A stretch of 20,793 nucleotides of DNA from Candidatus Brevefilum sp. (GTDB lineage Bacteria; Chloroflexota; Anaerolineae; Anaerolineales; Anaerolineaceae). Positions 14,939-20,793 of the stretch are shown here, one piece after another (positions within the stretch are counted from its first letter, which is position 1; every line of letters begins with the position of its first letter). The notes under the pieces were generated by a model. The model searched no databases, had not been told where the DNA came from, and saw only the letters and a program-made list of their open reading frames with translations. Made by a program: the position numbers and the translations under genes. Location of the stretch: contig SKPR01000222.1 in the NCBI GenBank assembly GCA_007119455.1, positions 1 to 20,793 on the forward strand. The letters run 5' to 3'.

Positions 14939-15006
14939 AAAGGCTGCCCATAAATTGGGTAATTGATCAGGTGCACAGAACCGCCCTGAAAGTCGTCACT
15001 ATGATG

Positions 15007-15012
15007 ATCATA
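15007..15012 (-). promoter_or_regulatory. Candidate -10 element for pstB
   Basis: TATGAT on the minus strand, about 70 nt before the pstB start and about 30 nt downstream of the Pho-box-like repeats. There is no consensus -35, as expected for an activator-dependent promoter, although the distance to the repeats is somewhat long. Confidence 0.3.
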
Positions 15013-15043
15013 ACATTTGAATTTAAACGCTGTGCGTAGGCTG

Positions 15044-15081
15044 GGTTAATTGAAGATAAAGCAGGGTAAATGAACGGTTAA
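15044..15081 (-). promoter_or_regulatory. Pho-box-like direct repeats upstream of pstB
   Basis: On the minus strand the order is TTAACC (15076-15081), TTTACC (15065-15070), TTATCT (15054-15059) and TTAACC (15044-15049), with start-to-start distances of 11, 11 and 10 bp. Directly repeated TTAAC-like hexamers at 11-bp steps are the known architecture of Bacillus PhoP and cyanobacterial SphR boxes. The site begins 3 nt after the histidine kinase stop and lies upstream of pstB and phoU. The likely binder is the OmpR-type regulator encoded at 16824-17540; this is inference. Confidence 0.5.
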
Positions 15082-15083
15082 CA

Positions 15084-16820
15084 TCAGGCAATGGGCAGGG
15101 TGAAATAGAAGGTGCTGCCAATTTCTTCATCACTTTCAACCCAGATATAACCCCCATGTGATTCGATCATATGCCTGGCGATGGATAAGCCCAAACCTGT
15201 ACCGCCCCCGGTACGAGCCTGGTCGGCTTTATAAAACCGCTCAAAAATCCGGTTGAGATCCTTCCTGGCGATCCCGACCCCGGTATCTTTGACATAAAAC
15301 ACAATCTGCTCACCATCGCGGTAAGCGGAAAGGGTGATTTTTCCGCCTGGTGGGGTGAATTTGATCGCATTATGAACCAGGTTGATCAAGACCTGCGTGA
15401 TCCGGTCAGGATCTGCAAATACAGCCGGTAATTCTTGCTGGCAATCCAGATGTAGTTCAAGACCTGCGCGTTCAACTTGCAGGGTCATGCGTTCGTAGGC
15501 TGGCCTGAGCAGATCGCAGGGCTGGATGCGGTGAAATGAGACGGGGACCTTGCCGGATTCGATTCGTGATAATTCCAGCAATTCATTGACGAGCTGGGTC
15601 AGGTTGTCGATTTCCGTTTCCATGCGGAGGATAAAGCGCCGGGCAGCGGGGGGATCCTCCAGTGCACCTTCCTGTAAGGTCTCGGCCAGGGCCTTAAGGC
15701 TGGCCAGGGGTGTGCGCAGTTCGTGGGAGACATTGCTGATAAAATCTCGCCGGACGGTCTCCAAGCGCCGAAGCTGGGTCAGGTCCTGGAAGAGGATCAT
15801 GGTGCTGCCAGGCAGCGAGGTTTTTAAAGGGATGCCGATAACTTGCAGGAACATATGCCTTGGTCCGATTTCCAGCATGGTGCTTTCCCGTTGGCCGGAT
15901 TTCGCCGTCCGCCACAAATCAACCAGTTGATGATAACGAAGAACCTCCACCACCGAACGGCCCAGTCCGGACTTTTCATCCATCTGGAAGAGTCTTTCGG
16001 CAGCGGGATTCAGCAATTCCACCCGGCCTTCATCATTGGCAATAATCACCCCATCTGTCATCTGGTTGAGTACAGCCGATAAAGTTGCTCGTTCACTGCT
16101 GAGGGCCTCAATCTGCTCACCTAAGTGCTGGGCCATTTCTTGTAAGGCCTGGCTCAACTCGCTGAGTTCCTGGGGATTTTCGGGAAAGTTCAGGTTCTTA
16201 AAGTTGCCGGAGCCCATCTGTTCCGTTGCAATGGTGAGTGTCTCGATAGGTTTCAAGGTGCGATCCCAAACAATCAACGCCAGCACCAGTACGGCCAGGG
16301 AAGCGATTAAAAAAACCACCACAGCCAGGCTGCGGATCGGTTGAAGATTGATCTGAACATCGATCAGGGGTACCTGCAGGAGGACAATACCAACAGGTTG
16401 ACCATCTGGCTCCTGGATGGAGGCTGCAGCAAGCATCTGATTTGCTGAGATATCTGTACCCTGGCCTTCAGCCCGCGCTTGATGCACAACGGACAGTTGA
16501 GAGGGCGCTTCAGGTTGTTCATCCAGAGGCAGAGAAGATGCCAGGAGTCTTCCCTGAGAATCCAGGAAAGTAACTGCAATGCCCAATATCTCGGCATTAT
16601 GTTCGGCAATCTGTGCCAGACTGGCGGATTCCCCCACAGTACCATAAAAAACGAGTGCTTCTGTTGCAATGCGTTGAGCCAGGTTGAGGTATTGCGTCTC
16701 CCTTAGTTCTGTTTCACGCTCGCGTATATACTGAATCGTGCCAACTGTTACCACCAACAGGGTGAGTAAGAGCAGTCCAATGTAAGGTAACGCAATCCGC
16801 CACCGGATTCGTCGATGCAT
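15084..16820 (-). CDS. phoR: PhoR-like sensor histidine kinase
   Basis: Membrane histidine kinase of 578 aa. A first transmembrane segment (about 11-29) and a second (about 165-185) bracket an extracytoplasmic sensor of about 130 residues. A HAMP linker follows (about 187-240), then a PAS domain (about 245-350, LNQMTDGVIIANDEGRVELL). The dimerisation and phosphoacceptor motif is FISNVSHELRTPLASLK with His366. The ATPase domain has N box INLVHNAIKFTPPGG, DTGVGI and GGTGLGLSIARHM. The architecture matches Gram-positive PhoR/PnpS kinases. GAAGGATAA precedes the ATG, and the gene starts 3 nt after the response regulator stop, so the pair is one operon. Assignment to phosphate sensing rests on the neighbouring pstB and phoU. 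Confidence 0.9.
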   Translation of the reverse strand: MHRRIRWRIALPYIGLLLLTLLVVTVGTIQYIRERETELRETQYLNLAQRIATEALVFYGTVGESASLAQIAEHNAEILGIAVTFLDSQGRLLASSLPLDEQPEAPSQLSVVHQARAEGQGTDISANQMLAAASIQEPDGQPVGIVLLQVPLIDVQINLQPIRSLAVVVFLIASLAVLVLALIVWDRTLKPIETLTIATEQMGSGNFKNLNFPENPQELSELSQALQEMAQHLGEQIEALSSERATLSAVLNQMTDGVIIANDEGRVELLNPAAERLFQMDEKSGLGRSVVEVLRYHQLVDLWRTAKSGQRESTMLEIGPRHMFLQVIGIPLKTSLPGSTMILFQDLTQLRRLETVRRDFISNVSHELRTPLASLKALAETLQEGALEDPPAARRFILRMETEIDNLTQLVNELLELSRIESGKVPVSFHRIQPCDLLRPAYERMTLQVERAGLELHLDCQQELPAVFADPDRITQVLINLVHNAIKFTPPGGKITLSAYRDGEQIVFYVKDTGVGIARKDLNRIFERFYKADQARTGGGTGLGLSIARHMIESHGGYIWVESDEEIGSTFYFTLPIA

Positions 16821-16823
16821 GGG

Positions 16824-17540
16824 TTATCCTTCAAATCGGTAACCGGCACCTCGCACGGTGATGATCCGTCTGGGGTTGGCAGGATCCCTTTCGATCTTTT
16901 CTCTGAGCCAGCGGACATGAACGTCCACCGTGCGGCTGTCGCCGATAAAGTCCCAGCCCCAGACCCGTTCCAGGATGAATTCCCGTGAGAGCACCTGGCC
17001 CTGGTGTTCCGCAAAAAACGTGAGAAGTTCGTATTCCTTTGGTTTAAAAGGGATCACCTCACCATCGACTGTGACCTCGCGGCGTGTCTGATCGATACGC
17101 AGGTTGTCAAATTCGAGGATTTCATTTTTTTGTGCTCGTCTTTGGCCCTCTGTGTGGTTGACCTCTTCACGGATCAGGCGTACCCGTCGTAAGAGCGCCT
17201 TGACCCGAGCGATCAGTTCGCGCATGCTGAAGGGTTTGGCCAGATAATCGTCAGCACCAACTTCCAAACCGACCACGCGGTCAATTTCGTCATCCCGGGC
17301 AGTGAGCATCAGGACGGGTGTGGTCATTTCACGGCGCAGGATCCGGCAGATCTCAAAGCCGTCCAACCCCGGGAGCATCACATCCAGGATGATCAGGTCG
17401 GGTTGGATATCTCGAGCCATGCTCAGGGCTTCCGTCCCATTGCCGGTCGTGAAGACCTCGTAACCCTGCTTTTTGAGGTTATAAGCCAGGGTTTCCTGGA
17501 GCGATACCTCGTCATCTACGACCAATATTTTTTCAGACAT
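16824..17540 (-). CDS. OmpR/PhoB-family response regulator
   Basis: Two-domain response regulator of 238 aa. The receiver has Asp9/Asp10 (VVDDE), phosphoacceptor Asp53 (LIILDVMLPGLDG), Thr80 (LTARDD) and Lys102 (AKPF). The C-terminal winged helix, about 140-236, has FKPKEYELLTFFAEHQGQVLSRE, VWGWDFIGDSRTVDVHVRWLREK and ITVRGAGYRFE, typical of PhoB/PhoP/ResD regulators. AGGAGGAGAA precedes the ATG. The gene overlaps the glycosyltransferase upstream by 8 nt and its ribosome-binding site lies inside that gene. It is likely a PhoB/PhoP-type activator acting on the repeats upstream of pstB, although VicR/ResD-type roles cannot be excluded by sequence alone. Confidence 0.92.
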   Translation of the reverse strand: MSEKILVVDDEVSLQETLAYNLKKQGYEVFTTGNGTEALSMARDIQPDLIILDVMLPGLDGFEICRILRREMTTPVLMLTARDDEIDRVVGLEVGADDYLAKPFSMRELIARVKALLRRVRLIREEVNHTEGQRRAQKNEILEFDNLRIDQTRREVTVDGEVIPFKPKEYELLTFFAEHQGQVLSREFILERVWGWDFIGDSRTVDVHVRWLREKIERDPANPRRIITVRGAGYRFEG

Positions 17541-18747
17541 TTCTCCTCCTTATATTTTGCAGGAGTGCGGTAAATTGTTCTGCCAAATCCTCACGGGAAA
17601 ACCGTGAGTTAATCATTTTTCTTCCATTCACTCCCATTGTACGACATTTTTCAGGATTGGATGCCAGTTCCCGGATAGCAGAGGCCAGTTGATCCGGATT
17701 ACCGGGTTGTACGAACACGCCTGCCCGGGCTTCTTCAACGACCTGCCGAATGACGCCATCAATCGCCACGATCACCGGGCGACCGGCAGCCATATAATCA
17801 AAGATCTTATTTGGATAAGTTGTTTTATACATGTCGATGGGTTTCAGGATTCCCAAACAGGCATCGGCTGCTGCTAAGGCATCGGGCATCATCCGTTTGG
17901 GTACGGGTGGGATAAATCGGACATTTTCCAGATTGCGCTGCTGGGTTTCTGCCTGTAAGCGAGGTTTTTCTTTCCCGGACCCCAACATTATAATGTGGAT
18001 GTGTGTCTCATCCTTTAAAAGCTCGGCTGCGTCCAAAACAACATCCAAATCATTGGACATCCCGTGGGCACCAGCGTACAGGACAATAAAGCGCTCACCC
18101 AAATCATGCTTTTTACGAAATTCATCTCCATTGTCGGAAGGATCAAACATATCCGGATCGGCACCATTGGGGATCAGTGTCACGTGACCGGCACCTCGCG
18201 CTTTGACATGTTCAATATAACCGGGCGAATTCACCACCACATGATCGGCCCGACGATACAGGAAATGCTCGAGCCATTCAGACAATCGTATCAGCGTCTT
18301 GTTTTTTAGAACCCCCACCGCCACTGCAAAGGCGGGCCACAGGTCACGGACTTCAAGCAAAAAAGGAACGCCTTTTAGTCGTGCCAGGAGCCAGGCTGTC
18401 GGGCCCTGAAAGATCGGTGGTGTGGTGCCCCACACCAGGTCAACCTGTTTGATAAACAGCCCATTAAAAAACGATGAAATCATGAAGCTCAAGAAGCTGA
18501 AGACCCGCCAGATAAATGACCGGTGCAGGGCAGGCAGGGTGAAACTGCGAATGATGGTCACGCCTAAATCGTCTGTCTGTTTGCGTGGGGTTTTCCCCTG
18601 ATCGGTTCCGGTCAGGTAGCTGACCGGGCTGGCAATGATCGTAACCTGGTGGCCATGTTTCACGAGATGTCTTGCCAGTTCGTGATGGCGGGTGCCGCCG
18701 GGTTCGTCCAGCGCTGCAAAAGCCTGGTGGATCAGGAGGATGTGCAT
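17533..18747 (-). CDS. WbuB-like family 4 glycosyltransferase
   Basis: GT-B fold glycosyltransferase of 404 aa, most like WbuB/colanic-acid-type family 4 enzymes that transfer an amino sugar from a nucleotide sugar during surface polysaccharide assembly. The N-terminal acceptor domain has IHQAFAALDEPGGTRHHELARHLVKHGH with GG at 17-18, a hydrophobic segment (about 80-97) that may touch the membrane, and LLEVRDLWPAFAVAVG (130-145). The donor domain has LIPNGADPDMFDP (191-203), LYAGAHGMSNDLDVVLDA (223-240) and PNKIFDYMAAGRPV (312-325) with the nucleotide-binding Glu/Asp region. The ATG has no strong ribosome-binding site. Its last codons, AGG AGG AGA, encode the Arg run near the C terminus and are also the ribosome-binding site of the regulator gene. 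Confidence 0.9.
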   Translation of the reverse strand: MHILLIHQAFAALDEPGGTRHHELARHLVKHGHQVTIIASPVSYLTGTDQGKTPRKQTDDLGVTIIRSFTLPALHRSFIWRVFSFLSFMISSFFNGLFIKQVDLVWGTTPPIFQGPTAWLLARLKGVPFLLEVRDLWPAFAVAVGVLKNKTLIRLSEWLEHFLYRRADHVVVNSPGYIEHVKARGAGHVTLIPNGADPDMFDPSDNGDEFRKKHDLGERFIVLYAGAHGMSNDLDVVLDAAELLKDETHIHIIMLGSGKEKPRLQAETQQRNLENVRFIPPVPKRMMPDALAAADACLGILKPIDMYKTTYPNKIFDYMAAGRPVIVAIDGVIRQVVEEARAGVFVQPGNPDQLASAIRELASNPEKCRTMGVNGRKMINSRFSREDLAEQFTALLQNIRRRNV

Positions 18748-18893
18748 GTTGTTAACATTTTACTCGATTCTTTAGAACAGGTTTTATTTCAGGTTGGCAG
18801 GTTCCTGAGTCGTGGATAGCGCCCCCTCATCATAAACGCATTTCAACCTGACCGCACGCTTGATCGTTGCTTTTACACCTTATATCGCCAGTT
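18748..18893. other. Short intergenic region with CAGGTT repeats
   Basis: This gap of 146 bp separates the heparinase-like gene from the glycosyltransferase gene on the same strand. CAGGTT occurs three times on the plus strand (18778, 18790, 18798), with an inverted copy near 18844. The spacings, 12 and 8 bp, are irregular, so no operator is claimed. It may hold the glycosyltransferase promoter. Confidence 0.3.
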
Positions 18894-20793
18894 TCAGGCG
18901 ATCACGGACTTAATGGCGGGTTCATTGAGAGTCTCAAACTGCCAGGTGGTGATTAACCTGAGAGGGTATGGCCCGGTTTGGCAGGCTTTCAACATTAAGG
19001 CCGGGGATTTATGTCCGTAGGTTGGTGAGGTCCAACCCCAGGTTGGGTCAGACACGGTCTCGCCATAGAGGCCTTCACCAGCCCGAAAAAGGCTGATGTT
19101 GTCGGTCCCATCCAGTGTGATGTGAACACGTAAAAAATTCCCTGCCAGGTGCAGCTCGGATTCAGTTGTGAATTTCCAGGTCCAGTCTGGCAAATTCCAG
19201 GTCAGGGTGGCAGTATGAAGCTTGCCATCAGGTTTATCATAGGGCAGGATGTCGTCAGTCACCTGCCAGCCATTCTGAATGGCCGTCAGCGTTCGTTGGT
19301 GGAGTGCCCCCATCCGCCGGTAGCCGTTATGTTCTCCGGTAACCCGCTTGAGGTCTCCGAAGTCATCCATTTCATAGGCCAGCACCTCAGCCTGGGCCCA
19401 GTCCAGCCACAGGAAACGTCCGGCGGGTGTCATTGGGTCCTGGTCATCGAGCGTCAGCGTATTGTGGACACGGACAGTCGTCAGGGCATTATCCCACGGC
19501 GGACGGGCATTATACTGGAAGGTGCCCGGGTCCGGGGCCACATTGGTGCCATCCCACCAGAGATCGATATGCAGCTGGTCCGCATGAGATGGGCGGTCGG
19601 AATACTGTGCCGTGTGGAGAAAGGCCCGCCCCTGACCGGATTCGACTCGGAGCATATCCGGTGCTTGTGGTTGCTTTTGTTCGGATTCTGTTTTTTCAGA
19701 AAGCTGGAACCAGTCCCCCATTTCTACCAGCTCCGGGTATTGATAAATATCCTCGCCTAAAAACGCTTTGGCTGCTGCACCAACCACCGGGCGGTAATCC
19801 TCAAATGGCATGCAGGTCAATGGGAAGATGTAAGCACCATCATTGGCGCCCAGGTTGGGAGCACGGCCTGTTTCCGGGTCGGTCAGGGCCCACAACCAGT
19901 GGGTGGCTGCGTCAAGTCGCCTCTGAGTGGCCAGAGGCCAGTCAGGTTCACCCGATACCCGTTTGAGATGATCGATAAACAACGCCACCTGCAGCATCAA
20001 GCGATGGTAATTAACACTGTGCTGGATATATGTGCCGATTTCGCTGATCTGGTTCTGGAAACACCAGTTCAACCAGCGCCAGCCGGCCTGTTTCCAGGTC
20101 TGAGCATTTGGGTGGTCAGCCAGGTAAAGCCCTGCCGTATACAGACCCGCTGCTTCTGTCAGCAGGTGGTTGTTGTTTTGGGCCCGGGCGTAAACCAGAG
20201 TGGGGGGGATTCGCCTGGCATGTTCCGCAATCGCCTGCCATAACCGCATGCGGTTTTCAGGCATGGATTGTGGCGAGGGTGCAAATATGCGATCGCAGAA
20301 CACCAGCACCATCAAACGGATGGCCACTTCCTGGGCCGATTGCCATTGCCGGCCTTGATAGGGGGGGTGGTTTTCGAGGAAGCGGTTGGTCAATTCCCAG
20401 AAGGTGTGCGCATAACTCGGGTTTCCGCTATAGGCATAAGCCCTGGCCAGGGTGATAGCCCAGCCGAAACGGGCCGGTTCCCAGATAAATTTGATGTCCT
20501 GGTCAGGAGCTGATCTTTCCAATGCCGACCAGTGTCTGTCTGATGTGCCGACCGCAAGGTCAAGGGGTACGGGACGACTGCCAAATACACGTATCAGCCC
20601 CTTGCAAATTTGGTCTGCCTCAGCCAGCACCAGGTCCTGTTGTGCTGCGGGGATCTGGGGGAAGTGGGCCACGGGCGGAAGAGCGGGTTCACTGCGATAT
20701 AAGTCCCGCTGTTTGGGCGTCATTCGCCTGTAATGACCGCTGCGCAACCCCAACTGGTACAGGGAATAGCACCAGATTTTTGTCAAACCAAGC
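18894..20793 (-). CDS. Heparinase II/III-like protein (alginate lyase family), 5' end at window edge
   Basis: Polysaccharide-lyase-like protein of at least 630 aa. The frame is open to the window edge; a TTG at 20786 is possible but the start is probably just outside. The N-terminal alpha/alpha toroid has IKFIWEPARFGWAITLARAY (98-117), NHPPYQGRQWQSAQEVAIRL (139-158), RAQNNNHLLTEAAGLYTAGL (201-220) and the QHSVNYHRLMLQ active-site-like segment (255-266). The C-terminal beta-sandwich begins near 378, with PSHADQLHIDLWWDG (399-413) and RVHNTLTLDDQDP (439-451). Heparinase II/III enzymes cleave uronate-containing glycans by beta-elimination. No signal peptide is visible in what is present. Together with the downstream glycosyltransferase it suggests a surface polysaccharide cluster continuing beyond this window. 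Confidence 0.88.
   Translation of the reverse strand, partial: LGLTKIWCYSLYQLGLRSGHYRRMTPKQRDLYRSEPALPPVAHFPQIPAAQQDLVLAEADQICKGLIRVFGSRPVPLDLAVGTSDRHWSALERSAPDQDIKFIWEPARFGWAITLARAYAYSGNPSYAHTFWELTNRFLENHPPYQGRQWQSAQEVAIRLMVLVFCDRIFAPSPQSMPENRMRLWQAIAEHARRIPPTLVYARAQNNNHLLTEAAGLYTAGLYLADHPNAQTWKQAGWRWLNWCFQNQISEIGTYIQHSVNYHRLMLQVALFIDHLKRVSGEPDWPLATQRRLDAATHWLWALTDPETGRAPNLGANDGAYIFPLTCMPFEDYRPVVGAAAKAFLGEDIYQYPELVEMGDWFQLSEKTESEQKQPQAPDMLRVESGQGRAFLHTAQYSDRPSHADQLHIDLWWDGTNVAPDPGTFQYNARPPWDNALTTVRVHNTLTLDDQDPMTPAGRFLWLDWAQAEVLAYEMDDFGDLKRVTGEHNGYRRMGALHQRTLTAIQNGWQVTDDILPYDKPDGKLHTATLTWNLPDWTWKFTTESELHLAGNFLRVHITLDGTDNISLFRAGEGLYGETVSDPTWGWTSPTYGHKSPALMLKACQTGPYPLRLITTWQFETLNEPAIKSVIA

Noticed and set aside
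18778..18850. CAGGTT repeats as a second Pho box before the glycosyltransferase
   Set aside because: Spacings are 12 and 8 bp and one copy is inverted, which does not fit the 11-bp direct-repeat architecture.

Overview
The window looks like a chromosomal segment of an Anaerolineae-type member of the Chloroflexota. This is inferred from the gene families: a WbuB-like glycosyltransferase, a heparinase II/III protein, a DUF6056-like polytopic protein whose C-terminal part has WDRR and CAADYYG motifs, and a phosphoesterase-SAM hydrolase fusion. No rRNA or other marker gene settles it. Most of the window reads as moderately GC-rich by eye. About 4430-7750 is clearly AT-richer. No tRNA, rRNA, CRISPR array, transposase or phage gene was seen.

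Layout. (1) 1-1736 (+): the 3' part of a fused protein, a PfkB-type kinase followed by a domain resembling queuosine-5'-phosphate N-glycosylase (Qng1/DUF2419), ending in a four-cysteine cluster of the Fe-S type seen in HhH DNA glycosylases. (2) 1811-4428 (-): sufS, sufE and surE. (3) 4430-7750: an AT-rich accessory stretch with an SRPBCC protein (-), a DUF6056-like membrane protein (+) and hydrophobic coding debris. (4) 7752-8678 (-): an alpha/alpha-toroid protein of the prenyltransferase/squalene-oxidase repeat type. (5) 8849-13006 (-): a compact run of two thymidylate-kinase-like proteins, a CHAD-domain protein and a metallophosphoesterase fused to SAM hydroxide adenosyltransferase. (6) 13308-17540 (-): a phosphate-control block, OmpR-type regulator, PhoR-like kinase, PstB and PhoU, without pstS, pstC or pstA. 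(7) 17533-20793 (-): a family 4 glycosyltransferase whose 3' end overlaps the regulator gene, and a heparinase II/III-like protein running to the window edge.

How the genes may work together. The regulator and kinase probably sense phosphate status with PhoU and PstB. Four TTAACC-like hexamers spaced 11, 11 and 10 bp lie just after the kinase gene and upstream of pstB, which is the architecture of Pho boxes in other phyla. CHAD domains bind polyphosphate, so the Tmk-like/Tmk-like/CHAD/phosphoesterase-SAM hydrolase run next to phoU may be a phosphate- or polyphosphate-linked nucleotide module; this is inference. Between phoU and that run lie six 24-bp tandem repeats with a GACAGG-C-CCTGTC palindrome at their junctions.

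The two most promising leads are the kinase-glycosylase fusion, which would phosphorylate a modified nucleoside and then release its base in one polypeptide, and the paired Tmk-like proteins, the second of which has arginine in place of the Walker A lysine.
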